A stretch of DNA of 64,000 bases from Methylocystis echinoides (GTDB lineage Bacteria; Pseudomonadota; Alphaproteobacteria; Rhizobiales; Beijerinckiaceae): assembly GCF_027923385.1 (NCBI RefSeq), contig NZ_BSEC01000001.1:2616501-2680500 (forward strand), written 5' to 3'. The notes beneath the pieces are model-generated. The model did not search any database. It was not told the origin of the DNA and saw only the letters and a program-made list of their open reading frames with translations. Below are positions 9,267 through 18,193 of the stretch, piece after piece. Numbering within the stretch: position 1 is the stretch's first letter; each line of letters opens with the position of its first letter. The position numbers and the translations under genes were made by a program.

Positions 9267-9279
9267 GGACAAACACAGG

Positions 9280-9308
9280 CGTTCCGGGCGCGACAGACGC
9301 CCGGAACG
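9280..9308 (+). terminator. Stem-loop after the 55-residue protein gene
   Basis: CGTTCCGGGCG-CGACAGA-CGCCCGGAACG: perfect 11-bp stem with a 7-base loop, 13 bases after the stop. No T run follows, so it may act as a 3' mRNA stabiliser or factor-assisted terminator. Confidence 0.5.
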
Positions 9309-9430
9309 TCCGGTCCGGCAGGCGCCGGAAAGGGTATGTAAAAAACTCGACGAAGCCTGTTGCAAAGCCGGATCGAGTCATGCATAAGACGCCCACGCCG
9401 GGCGGCCACAAGCCAACAGGCGGAACGGAT

Positions 9431-9505
9431 GCGGGTGTAGCTCAGGGGTAGAGCACAACCTTGCCAAGGTTGGGGTCGAGGGTTCGAATCCCTTCGCCCG
9501 CTCCA
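9431..9505 (+). tRNA. tRNA-Gly(GCC)
   Basis: Full cloverleaf: acceptor GCGGGTG pairs with CGCCCGC, anticodon loop TTGCCAA with GCC at 9463-9465, T arm GGTTCGAATCC, and an encoded CCA end. Confidence 0.97.
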
Positions 9506-9545
9506 AAAAGCTCCGCGAAAACCCTAAAGCGGAGGCCCGGGGTAG

Positions 9546-10412
9546 ATGCTGTCGACGCGCGCCCCCGCGAAAATCAATCTCACGCTCCACATACTTGGCC
9601 GCAGGGCCGACGGTTATCACGCGCTTGAGAGCCTCGTCGTTTTCAGCGGCGCCGGCGACACGCTGTCGTTGACGCCGGGCGCGGCGCTTTCCCTTGACGT
9701 CACGGGTCCGACCGCCCCGGCGGCGGGCGCCTCCGACGACAATCTCGTCCTCCGCGCCGCGCGCAACCTCGCCGGGCGAATCGAGGGCCTTCGCCTCGGC
9801 GCCTTCCGGCTCGAGAAGCGCCTGCCCGTCGCGGCGGGCATCGGCGGCGGCTCGTCCGACGCGGCGGCGGCGCTGCGGCTGCTCGCCCACGCCAATGACC
9901 TCGCCGCCGACGATCCGCGCCTTTACGAGGCCGCCCGCGCCACGGGCTCGGACGTGCCGGTCTGCCTTGCCGGTCGCGCCCGGATAATGCGCGGCGCGGG
10001 CGAATCGCTGGGGCCGCTCCTCTCCCTGCCGCTGCTGCCGGCGGTTCTCATCAACCCCGGCGTTCCGGTGGAGACCCGGCCGGTTTTCGCCCGGCTGGGC
10101 CTTCAGCCCGGCGAAAGCGTCAGCGGCGGGGCGCACCCGGAAATTCCCTCGGGAGCCGACGCCCCGGCGCTGCTGGCGCTGCTCGAAAAGGGCCGCAACG
10201 ATCTGGAAGATCCCGCCTGCCTCCAGGCCCCGGTCATCGTCGATGTGCTCGCGGTGCTGCGGGCGGCGCGGGGCTGCCGACTGGCCCGCATGTCGGGCTC
10301 CGGCGCGACCTGCTTCGCCCTTTTCACAACGCCCCAGACGGCGGCCAGGGCTGCGCGCGCGATCCGTCGGCAACACCCGGAATGGTGGGTGAAGACGGCG
10401 GCGCTTCGATGA
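9546..10412 (+). CDS. ispE: 4-diphosphocytidyl-2-C-methyl-D-erythritol kinase
   Basis: A 288-residue GHMP-family kinase of the MEP pathway. It phosphorylates CDP-methylerythritol on the way to isoprenoids such as hopanoids, carotenoids and the ubiquinone tail. N-terminal signature [23 protein letters not shown]-binding GHMP motif [20 protein letters not shown] at about residues 95-114, and a C-terminal [11 protein letters not shown] block. Length is standard. It lies 40 bases after tRNA-Gly. Its stop overlaps the next gene's start (ATGA), so it is co-translated with the rRNA methyltransferase. Confidence 0.95.
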   Translation: MLSTRAPAKINLTLHILGRRADGYHALESLVVFSGAGDTLSLTPGAALSLDVTGPTAPAAGASDDNLVLRAARNLAGRIEGLRLGAFRLEKRLPVAAGIGGGSSDAAAALRLLAHANDLAADDPRLYEAARATGSDVPVCLAGRARIMRGAGESLGPLLSLPLLPAVLINPGVPVETRPVFARLGLQPGESVSGGAHPEIPSGADAPALLALLEKGRNDLEDPACLQAPVIVDVLAVLRAARGCRLARMSGSGATCFALFTTPQTAARAARAIRRQHPEWWVKTAALR

Positions 10413-11290
10413 GCCGCCGCCCGCCGCCCAAGGACCGCCCGCCCAAGGACCGCCCAACCGGCCGCCGGGACGATCGCCGCGAGGATCGCAGGCCGCGCGA
10501 CGCGCGCCCCGGCCCCGCGCAAGGCGGCCGCAGCGAGTCGCCCCGCGGGCCTTTCCGGTCGGCCTCCGCCGATGTGGTGACGCTCTATGGCGCCCACGCG
10601 GTGCGTGAAGCCCTGACCGGCGGCCGGCGCAAGCTTCTGTCGCTTTACGCCACCGAGACCGCCCTGCCCCGCATCGCCGATCTTGCCCGGACGGCGGGTC
10701 TGGAGCCGCGCCTCGTCGAGGCCCGCGAGCTGACGCGCCATCTTGGCGAGGAGGCGGTGCATCAGGGCCTCTTGCTGGAAGCCCGCCCCCTGCCCGAGGC
10801 GGACATTGCGGATATCGAGACGAAGAGCGGCGTCGTCCTCGCGCTTGACCAGATCACCGATCCGCATAATGTCGGCGCTATCCTGCGCACCGCCTGCGCC
10901 TATGGCGTCGACGCGCTGATCGTCACCGAGCGCCACAGCCCGGAGTTCACGGGCGTGCTCGCCAAGGCGGCGTCCGGCGCGCTGGAGCATGTGACGATCG
11001 TGTCGGTCGTCAATCTCGCCCGCGCGCTCGATCAGCTGCGGGATCGCGGCTACAGCGTGATCGGCCTCGATTCGGAGGGCGCGGAGCCAATCGAGACGAT
11101 CCCGCTGTCGACGCCTCTGGCGCTGGTCCTCGGCGCGGAGGGCAAGGGCCTGCGGCGGCTGACGCGCGAACGCTGCGACGGCGTCGCCCGCCTGGACCTG
11201 CCCGGCCCGATCCGCAGCCTGAACGTCTCCAACGCATGCGCGGCGACGTTGACCGTGGTCCATATGCGCCTGCACGCCAGGCAGGATTGA
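10409..11290 (+). CDS. rlmB: SpoU-class 2'-O-methyltransferase, RlmB-like
   Basis: A 293-residue TrmH/SpoU-family enzyme, most like RlmB, which methylates the 2'-OH of a guanosine in 23S rRNA. The first 45 residues are a disordered basic Pro/Arg extension. Next come the substrate-binding domain ([12 protein letters not shown]) and the knotted SPOUT domain with [27 protein letters not shown] and the final [18 protein letters not shown] motif. The start is taken at the ATG overlapping the ispE stop. The exact target nucleotide cannot be proved by sequence reading. Confidence 0.88.
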   Translation: MSRRPPPKDRPPKDRPTGRRDDRREDRRPRDARPGPAQGGRSESPRGPFRSASADVVTLYGAHAVREALTGGRRKLLSLYATETALPRIADLARTAGLEPRLVEARELTRHLGEEAVHQGLLLEARPLPEADIADIETKSGVVLALDQITDPHNVGAILRTACAYGVDALIVTERHSPEFTGVLAKAASGALEHVTIVSVVNLARALDQLRDRGYSVIGLDSEGAEPIETIPLSTPLALVLGAEGKGLRRLTRERCDGVARLDLPGPIRSLNVSNACAATLTVVHMRLHARQD

Positions 11291-11330
11291 CGTCGCGCGC
11301 CGCATGGAGGAATAGAAGCGGCTGGTGATC

Positions 11331-11406
11331 GCCGGTTTAGCTCAGCTGGTAGAGCAACTGATTTGTAATCAGTAGGTCGGGGGTTCGAATCCCTCAACCG
11401 GCACCA
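11331..11406 (+). tRNA. tRNA-Thr(TGT)
   Basis: Cloverleaf with acceptor GCCGGTT/AACCGGC, anticodon stem ACTGA/TCAGT, loop TTTGTAA with anticodon TGT, T arm GGGTTCGAATCCC and an encoded CCA. Confidence 0.97.
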
Positions 11407-11854
11407 CGCGCCTCCCCCCAAACGCTCCGAGAACGTCCAACGATTGCTGCTCTGGCGCTTCCCGGGCGACGCGGCGGCGGGTCGCCCCATCTGGGAAGCA
11501 GAAGGCCCATGCGACAGGCGTCTACCTGGCCGTGCCGTTGGCGCAAGCCCGCGCGGCGAGGGGAAGGCGGCGGCCAAGGCCAGCTTCACGGCCATACCTT
11601 CGAGGCCTCGGCGGATGAGGGCGGCGGCGGTTCACTGTCTGGCAAGGCAATCGGCCAGACATTAACGGATGATTAACCAGCGAGCGCGACGCTCATCTCC
11701 ACAGCGCTAGGACCACCGCCTCCGCACTCCTCCCATGCTTCAGGCGACGCGGCTGGCGCTGACCACCCTCCCCTTCGCGACGCCTCGTCGTGTCGAACTC
11801 GGATGAGCGTCTGCAGTGACATCTGCGGCTGGACGAAGGAGGCGGACCAAGTGA
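11407..11854. other. Interval without a supported gene
   Basis: About 450 bases after tRNA-Thr. Open frames here are Arg-rich and Pro-rich shadows without ribosome sites. No tRNA duplicate or att-like repeat was found. Confidence 0.4.
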
Positions 11855-12541
11855 TTAGGAATGCCTGTCATCCGCAAACATAGGCCGTGTCCTGATCGTC
11901 GCGTGGGGGCCCTTGGCCGCGGCCCTGTCAATCAATGCGTGCAAAATTGGTGGATACGACGCGCCTTGGCCCTCAGCCGCAGTAACGCGCTGTTTCAGTT
12001 CGGACGGGTGAATAGTGCTGCCCAATGACGCTTTCCATGCTTCTGACATCGCGTCAGTGCGCGATTTCCGAAGTGTGCCTGAGGCCCATCTGATAAAGGC
12101 AGAAGCGGCATTGCCCGGCGCAGCCGCTGACAATTCAGCAAGTAAGATCGCGCTGATTGCACTCGCGTCTATGGCGTCATGCCTCAGCCAAGGATATCTC
12201 AGGTAGTTGGCCATAGCATCAATTAGTCGCTCATAGGCGTCGGGATTTGTTCCGTTGTAGCCCGAATTCATAACAATCACGGGGTTCGGCCACGCATACA
12301 TTGTGTATCTCAGCCCACAAACTTCAGGCTGCCAATAAACCAATAAAAAAATCTCCTGCAACTCCCTGACAAAATAGCACGCTTGCTCCAAATCACGTTG
12401 ATATCTATTCAAGTCATCTTCAGCGCGCTTTCTCAAAATTGGGAAAAGCTCTCGGAGAATATCGCGACACTCCCCCGTTCCAATTATCCGCTCATCAAAC
12501 CGGCCCAGCGCAAGGCTTTCGACACCTTCGTGATTATTCAT
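11855..12541 (-). CDS. Hypothetical protein, AT-richer than neighbours
   Basis: A 228-residue soluble protein of unknown function. It has no signal peptide, membrane segment or recognised motif; the first half is helical and acidic (RDILRELFPILRKRAEDDLN). A middle stretch (YTMYAWPNPVIVMNSGYN) is rich in aromatic residues. Codon use is clearly less GC-biased than in surrounding genes, and the gene sits alone close to a tRNA-Thr, both of which suggest acquisition by transfer. No partner gene or mobility gene is beside it, so no role is proposed. Confidence 0.6.
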   Translation of the reverse strand: MNNHEGVESLALGRFDERIIGTGECRDILRELFPILRKRAEDDLNRYQRDLEQACYFVRELQEIFLLVYWQPEVCGLRYTMYAWPNPVIVMNSGYNGTNPDAYERLIDAMANYLRYPWLRHDAIDASAISAILLAELSAAAPGNAASAFIRWASGTLRKSRTDAMSEAWKASLGSTIHPSELKQRVTAAEGQGASYPPILHALIDRAAAKGPHATIRTRPMFADDRHS

Positions 12542-12857
12542 TGCCAGAACTCTTAAGCTACTGGCTGTTTATCAGAATTCGAGAGATTGGCAATTTCTCG
12601 ATTGTTTCAGAAGCGCGGCGCCATCGACGCGGATTTATCGGGGGCTCACGGGCTGGTGACAGGATGGACGTCAACCCAGACGCCGCGACAACCGACGCCC
12701 CGTCGCCTCCAGCCGCCCGAATAACAACAACATCGCCGGCGCAGCAGATCGTTATTCCGCCAGCAGCCCATTTACGAGAATTGGGGCAATGTCACCGGTT
12801 ATAGACAGGTTGGCTGCTGATGCCGGTCAAGCCGCTGCCACGCAAGCCGCAGCAGGG
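12542..12857. other. Interval without a supported gene
   Basis: About 315 bases between two minus-strand genes. I see no convincing coding, RNA or terminator signal. Confidence 0.35.
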
Positions 12858-14138
12858 TCATCTCGGGCCCGGCCCGCGCTCCACGGCTTCTTCCGCTCCC
12901 TGCCAGAACTGCTGCGCACGGGTGGAATAGGCCCGACGAAACTGCGGGTCGAGAATCGCGACCGGCGCGCTGAGAAACAGGCCGGCGGCGTCGCCGACGC
13001 CTTGCGCGACGCCCATGGGAACGCCGCCAATGCGTTCGCCGGTTCCCGCGCGGGGATCGCGCGTGGCGCCATTGATCAGCTCTGCGCCAAGGAAGCGCAC
13101 GACGTCGGGGTTCTGGGCGAATTTGCTGTGTCGCAACTGATCGCCGCCGCCCGCGCCGCTCAGATCGATCACCTCCACGCCCTTCTCCGCGATCCAGGGC
13201 TTTTGCGCGGGGTCGGCGGCGCCGAGACGCTCGACATCGCCGCCGATCCCTCGCGACAGACGCAGCGCCCTGTCCTGACCCGATACGAACACCGTCATCT
13301 CGGGCCGCTTCTCCCCGAACGCCTCGAGCTGCGCGCGAAACACGTCGACGTCAATGTCCGGCGAGGCGAGAATGACATTCTGGATTTTCGCCGGAACGCG
13401 GCCTTCACGGATCGCCATCTGTCGAAGCGACTCCATGGCGAGCCAGGCGCCCATTGAATGGGCGAGCACGACGATCTCCTTCACATTCGGGCTCGCGGCG
13501 AGGCGATGCAACAGGCTCTCGAGCGCGTCGCGCGAAAAGGTCGCGCTCTCCCGATCGTAGACATAGTTGAAAACACTGCCGCGCGACGGCCAACTGAACA
13601 ACACGGGCGCCGCCTCGGCGCCGGAATCGTGGAAGATCTGCGCGAAGCCGAAAAGAGCTTCTTCGAAGCGCGTGTTGAAGCCATGTATGAACAGGAGAAC
13701 GCGACGATCCCTGCCGTCGTGCCGTCGCAGCCAGTCTTCCACCTCCTTCGACGTCAGCGACTGGTCGATGCGCAGCGTCGCGAATTCGCTCGCGGGATCA
13801 GGCGGCACCGATCGCGGCCATTGCACCTCGCCGATCTGTCGACGCGAGTCGGGCGGGATCGACACGTCGACCGTCGCGAAGGCCGCCTCCCCACGGTCGC
13901 CGGAGAAAACCACGCCCGCGTCATCCGACCGCTCGCGCGTCGTGGCGACGAGAATATCGAGCGATGTGGCCTGCGGCGACGCCGTGCGCACCGGCTCCAG
14001 CACGCCCACCGGAGAGACGCAGCCCATGAGCGCGCTCGCGCTCAGGAGAAGAACGCAAACAGACGCCAGCGCGCCACGCCGTCTCGACGACGCGCGGGCG
14101 CGAGGCCCGGCGCCGATACAGGCGCCGTCAGCTTTCAT
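12858..14138 (-). CDS. Lipoprotein alpha/beta hydrolase (DUF900/COG4782-like)
   Basis: A 426-residue lipoprotein. The signal (ALASVCVLLLSASALMGC) ends in an LMGC lipobox. An alpha/beta-hydrolase core follows: LLFIHGFNTRFEEALF oxyanion region, the nucleophile elbow VLAHSMGAW, then an ASPDIDVDVF acidic stretch. This pattern is typical of DUF900 hydrolases, whose substrates are mostly unknown. The start at 14138 is chosen to give the signal peptide. It overlaps the end of the upstream small membrane protein gene by about 11 bases, so the two are translationally coupled. Confidence 0.82.
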   Translation of the reverse strand: MKADGACIGAGPRARASSRRRGALASVCVLLLSASALMGCVSPVGVLEPVRTASPQATSLDILVATTRERSDDAGVVFSGDRGEAAFATVDVSIPPDSRRQIGEVQWPRSVPPDPASEFATLRIDQSLTSKEVEDWLRRHDGRDRRVLLFIHGFNTRFEEALFGFAQIFHDSGAEAAPVLFSWPSRGSVFNYVYDRESATFSRDALESLLHRLAASPNVKEIVVLAHSMGAWLAMESLRQMAIREGRVPAKIQNVILASPDIDVDVFRAQLEAFGEKRPEMTVFVSGQDRALRLSRGIGGDVERLGAADPAQKPWIAEKGVEVIDLSGAGGGDQLRHSKFAQNPDVVRFLGAELINGATRDPRAGTGERIGGVPMGVAQGVGDAAGLFLSAPVAILDPQFRRAYSTRAQQFWQGAEEAVERGPGPR

Positions 14139-14670
14139 TCGCGCCCGCACGCCGGAAAGCGACGACGATTGCGCCGATGACGAGCGCGATGAGAACCAGA
14201 AGAAGGGCGGAGCGTTTGAGCCAGGCCATCGCCGGCACGGTGAGCGCCAGAAGCACGCCGAGAACCGCGATCTCCGCCGACACATGGACGCCCGCAACGA
14301 AGGTTCCGAGCGCCAGCAGCAGCATCAGCGCCAGACCGGTCGCCGGCCCATTGAGGAAGGTGTTGACGGAGGGCAGCAGAAGAATGCCCATTGCAATGAG
14401 AAACGCCAGCCAATGCAGCGACTGCGTGACGACCAGCTCGCGGCGGGACGCCGCGTCGGTCGTCTTTCGCCAGCCGGCAGCGATGCAGGCGAGGCCGACG
14501 ATGACCGCGAGAATTTCCCAGTAGAACTTGAGCGGCTGGCCCGTCATGCTGGTGTAGGCGACGCCGAAAACGCCGAACAGCAGCACGATGAAATATGGCA
14601 GGCGCCGAATGAGCCAGGCGGTCACCGTTCCGCGAGGAGCCGGCGGAATAACATCGATCGAGTCAGTCAT
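14128..14670 (-). CDS. Small polytopic membrane protein, paralogue of the 33.4-kb gene
   Basis: A 180-residue membrane protein with about five transmembrane segments and short polar ends. It shares long blocks with the 220-residue protein at 33385-34047: PL.FYWEIL/PIGLYWEIL, LHWLAFLIAM/LHWAAFLAAM, and a nearly identical ALGTFVAGVH. I do not know the family. It is translated from 14670 (MTDSIDVIPP) and lies between a fused P-type ATPase upstream and a lipoprotein hydrolase downstream on the same strand, so a shared transcript is likely. A role in transport or envelope stress is only a guess. Confidence 0.7.
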   Translation of the reverse strand: MTDSIDVIPPAPRGTVTAWLIRRLPYFIVLLFGVFGVAYTSMTGQPLKFYWEILAVIVGLACIAAGWRKTTDAASRRELVVTQSLHWLAFLIAMGILLLPSVNTFLNGPATGLALMLLLALGTFVAGVHVSAEIAVLGVLLALTVPAMAWLKRSALLLVLIALVIGAIVVAFRRAGANES

Positions 14671-14719
14671 GATGGCTTGGCCTCTATGAAGTTGGTCGTG
14701 GGGGCAGTCGGCGGGTATG

Positions 14720-17700
14720 TCATTTTCCCGCCCCGCCCCCGGGCGTGATGGCGAAGACCGCCGGTCCCTGTCCGGCAAGGACCGTTGTTCCCGGCTCCGC
14801 CGTTTCCGCGATGACGCCGTCGATGGGCGCCGCAATGTCGGTCTGCGCCAATGTCGCTTCGGCCGCCGCGAGCGCGGCGCGGCTCTGTTGCGCCGCTGCG
14901 TCATCCTGCGCGGCGCGCGCCTGCGCCTGTTCGAGCGCCGCGCGCGCCTTCTCCAGCGCCTGCCGTTGCGACGCGCTGCGTCCCTGCCCGCCTTGCCGGC
15001 GCTCGACCTCACGTCTGGCGGCCGAGACAGCCGCGGCGCTGGCCTCCTGTTTTTTCAGCGCCGCCGCGAGCGCCTCCTTTTCGCGGACGAGCGCAGCCCT
15101 GAAGGGCGCCGCATCGAGACGCGCGCAAATCTGGCCCGCCGCAACCGCGCTGTGCTTTTGACACAGGATCTCGCTGACAACGCCGGCGATTGGCGCCAGG
15201 ACCGCGCGCACTTGCGGCTCGCTTTGTGACGCTGCGTCGGCGGCGACAGCCGGCGGCTCGCTGCGCCAGAAGACAAAGGCCTCTCCGGCGATCAGGCCGG
15301 CGACGGCGAGCGCGCCGAGCAGGGCCTGCCATTTCCCGGAGCCGCCCGCGACGGCGGCGGCGGCGACCTTTGTCGACGGCGCCTGCTCCGCGCCGCGCGC
15401 CCCACCCGCCAGGCCGAATTGGCGAATGAAGAATTTCTCCGCCTCGACGACAAGGAAGAAAAGCAGTCCGCCGGCGAGAAGCCGCGGCCAGATATCGAGC
15501 GGAATCGCCGCCGTGCCGAACAGGCGCTGCAAGGGCGGCGCATAGGTGAACAGGAGCTGCAACACGATGACCGCGATGATCCCGAGCGGGAGATAGCGAT
15601 TGCCGAGATGCGCGGCCAAGGACAGCGATGACTCGGTCTTGAAGCGGCTGTTCAGCAGATAGAAGATCTGGCCGATCACCAGCGTATTGACCGCGACCGC
15701 GCGCGCCAGCTCGTCGGACGCGCCGCCGGATTTCATCCAGAAAAAGGCGGCGAGGGTCAGGACGAGCAGCGCGACGCCGACGAAGATCACCCGCCAGATT
15801 GCAAATCCGTCGAGGATCGGCCGGCTGACGGCGCGCGGCGCGCGTTGCATCACGTCGCGCTCATGCGGCTCGAAGGAAATCACGAGGCCAAGCGCGACGG
15901 ACGTCACCATATTGACCCACAGGATTTGCGGCGCGGTGATCGGCAGCGTGAAGCCGGCGACGATGGCGACGAGGATGACCAGAGCCTGCGCGACATTGGT
16001 CGGCAACATGAAAAGCAGCGCCTTTTCGATGTTGTTGTAAACCGTCCGGCCTTCCCGCACCGCTGCGGTGATGGAGGCGAAATTGTCGTCGGCGAGCACC
16101 ATGGCCGCCGCCTCCTTCGTCACCTCCGTGCCCTTTATGCCCATGGCGACGCCGATGTCGGCGCGCTTGAGCGCCGGCGCGTCATTGACGCCGTCGCCCG
16201 TCATCGCCACGACCTGACCATTGGCCTGGATCGCCTTGACGAGCCGCAATTTGTGTTCCGGGCTCGCGCGGGCGAAGACGTCGACGCCGCGCACCGTTTC
16301 CTGCAGCGCGCCATCGTTCATCGCTTCGATCTCGACGCCGGCGACCGCCGTCTTGCCGTCGCCGATGCCCAGCATGCGCGCGATGGCCGCCGCGGTGATC
16401 TTGTGGTCGCCCGTGATCATGGTGACGCGAATGCCGCCCTTGTGGCATTCCGCAACCGCCTCGATCGCTTCCTTGCGCGGCGGATCCATCAGACCGACGA
16501 GACCGAGCAGGACGAGCGATTTCGGCAGATCGGCGGGCGTCAGGCTTTTTGCGGCGATCTGCGGATCGCGGGCCCAGGCGAGCGCAAGCACGCGCTCGCC
16601 CTGCGCCGCGAGGCGATCCGAGGCGTCCGTCCAATAGGCGCTTTGCAGCGGCTGCGGACCGGCTTCCGTTTCCTGGCGGTCGCAATGGGCGAGGATGACT
16701 TCCGGCGCGCCCTTCACGAGCAGCAGACGGCCGCCGCCGGCGTCCTCATGCAGCGTCGCCATGAATTTATGTTCGGACTCGAAGGGAATGGCGTCGATCC
16801 GGCGGCGCGCGTCGCGCTCGCGCATGCGGTCGAGACCGAGCTTTGTGGCGAAGGGATACAGCGCGGCCTCGGTCGGGTCGCCCTCGGCCTTCCAGACGCC
16901 ATCGATCTGACGAAGCTCGGAATCATTGCACAGCGCGGAGACGATCCCCAACCCGTTCAGCACGGCGGTCATCTGGGCGGGGGCGCCCTCGCGCAGCACC
17001 TCGCCCTCCAGCGCATAGCCATCGCCCGTCACCTGATAAGGCGACTCCGCCGTCACCGCCGACGCGACCATCATCTCCATCAGGGTCAGCGTGCCGGTCT
17101 TGTCGGAGCAGATGCGCGACACCGATCCCAGCGTCTCGACGGCCGGCAGGCGACGGATGATGGCGTTGCGCTGCGCCATGCGCTGCACGCCAATCGCCAG
17201 CGTGATGGTGATGAGCGCCGGCAGGCCTTCGGGGATGACCGACACGGCGATGCCGACCACCGCCTGAAAGGCTTCGACGAAGGAGAGATCGCGCACCCAG
17301 CGGCCATAGGCGAATACGGCGACGCTGACGAAACCGATCACCTTCGCGATCGTGTGGCCAAACTCCTTGATCTGACGCAGCAGCGGCGTCTCCAGCGCAT
17401 CGACGCCCGCGAGCATCTGGTTGATGCGGCCGAGTTCCGTCTGCGCGCCGGTGGCGACGACGAGACCCGTCGCGCGGCCGGAAACGACCAGCGTCCCCGA
17501 AAACGCCATGTCCGCGCGGTCGCCGACAGTGGAATTCTCCGGCGTCGGCTCGGTCGACTTGTCGGCAGGCACGGACTCGCCGGTCAGCGCCGCCTCGTCG
17601 GTGCGCAGATTCTTGACGTCGACCAGTCGCAGGTCAGCGGGAATACGGTCGCCGGATTCCAGAAGCACGATATCGCCCGGAACCAGTTCGTCGGCGGGAA

Positions 17701-18103
17701 TGACGCGGGTTTCGCCATCGCGCAAGGCGCGCGCGTCGGCCGAGAGCATGTTGCGGATCGAGTCCAGCGCTTCCTCGGCCTTCCCCTCCTGCAGAAATCC
17801 CAGCACGGCGTTGATGACGACGACGCCCGTGATGATGGAGGCGTCGAGCCACAGGCCGAGCATGAGCTTCACAAAGCCCGCGGCGAGCAGAACATAGACA
17901 AGGATATTGTCGAACTGTTGCAGGAAGCGCATGAGCGGCCCCCGCTTGGCGGCCTCCGGCAATCGGTTGGGGCCATAGGCCGCCAGGCTCCGCGCTGCTT
18001 CCTCGGGGCTCAGACCCCGGGCCGCGTCGCTCTCGAGGCGGCTGAGCGCGGCCCCGGTCTCCATTGCGTGCCAGGATGTCCGCGCCGAAAGCTGCTCCGC
18101 CAT
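14720..18103 (-). CDS. P2-type cation ATPase fused to a membrane-fusion-protein-like domain
   Basis: A 1127-residue protein. Residues 1 to about 910 are a complete P-type ATPase of the Ca2+/PMR1-like class: TGES at 174-177, PEGLP in the transport helix at 291-295, phosphorylation loop DKTGT with Asp334, later MTGDGVNDAPALKRADIGVA, and a C-terminal helix bundle. An extra helix follows (about 928-946), then a 170-residue tail. The tail has two lipoyl-like half motifs (APIAGVVSEI and APIDGVIAET) flanking an Ala/Glu/Arg-rich coiled coil, as in HlyD/RND adaptor proteins. The added helix would place this tail in the periplasm. P2 ATPases normally end after ten helices, so the fusion is odd. The transported ion is not known. 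Confidence 0.85.
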   Translation of the reverse strand: MAEQLSARTSWHAMETGAALSRLESDAARGLSPEEAARSLAAYGPNRLPEAAKRGPLMRFLQQFDNILVYVLLAAGFVKLMLGLWLDASIITGVVVINAVLGFLQEGKAEEALDSIRNMLSADARALRDGETRVIPADELVPGDIVLLESGDRIPADLRLVDVKNLRTDEAALTGESVPADKSTEPTPENSTVGDRADMAFSGTLVVSGRATGLVVATGAQTELGRINQMLAGVDALETPLLRQIKEFGHTIAKVIGFVSVAVFAYGRWVRDLSFVEAFQAVVGIAVSVIPEGLPALITITLAIGVQRMAQRNAIIRRLPAVETLGSVSRICSDKTGTLTLMEMMVASAVTAESPYQVTGDGYALEGEVLREGAPAQMTAVLNGLGIVSALCNDSELRQIDGVWKAEGDPTEAALYPFATKLGLDRMRERDARRRIDAIPFESEHKFMATLHEDAGGGRLLLVKGAPEVILAHCDRQETEAGPQPLQSAYWTDASDRLAAQGERVLALAWARDPQIAAKSLTPADLPKSLVLLGLVGLMDPPRKEAIEAVAECHKGGIRVTMITGDHKITAAAIARMLGIGDGKTAVAGVEIEAMNDGALQETVRGVDVFARASPEHKLRLVKAIQANGQVVAMTGDGVNDAPALKRADIGVAMGIKGTEVTKEAAAMVLADDNFASITAAVREGRTVYNNIEKALLFMLPTNVAQALVILVAIVAGFTLPITAPQILWVNMVTSVALGLVISFEPHERDVMQRAPRAVSRPILDGFAIWRVIFVGVALLVLTLAAFFWMKSGGASDELARAVAVNTLVIGQIFYLLNSRFKTESSLSLAAHLGNRYLPLGIIAVIVLQLLFTYAPPLQRLFGTAAIPLDIWPRLLAGGLLFFLVVEAEKFFIRQFGLAGGARGAEQAPSTKVAAAAVAGGSGKWQALLGALAVAGLIAGEAFVFWRSEPPAVAADAASQSEPQVRAVLAPIAGVVSEILCQKHSAVAAGQICARLDAAPFRAALVREKEALAAALKKQEASAAAVSAARREVERRQGGQGRSASQRQALEKARAALEQAQARAAQDDAAAQQSRAALAAAEATLAQTDIAAPIDGVIAETAEPGTTVLAGQGPAVFAITPGGGAGK

Positions 18104-18193
18104 TTTTTAAGCCCCCGCATGTATTTAAGTGATCTTGCCGGATCGGCGCCGGGCAGTAAAGTCAAAGTGACGCTTGTGGACCGGCTGACATCC

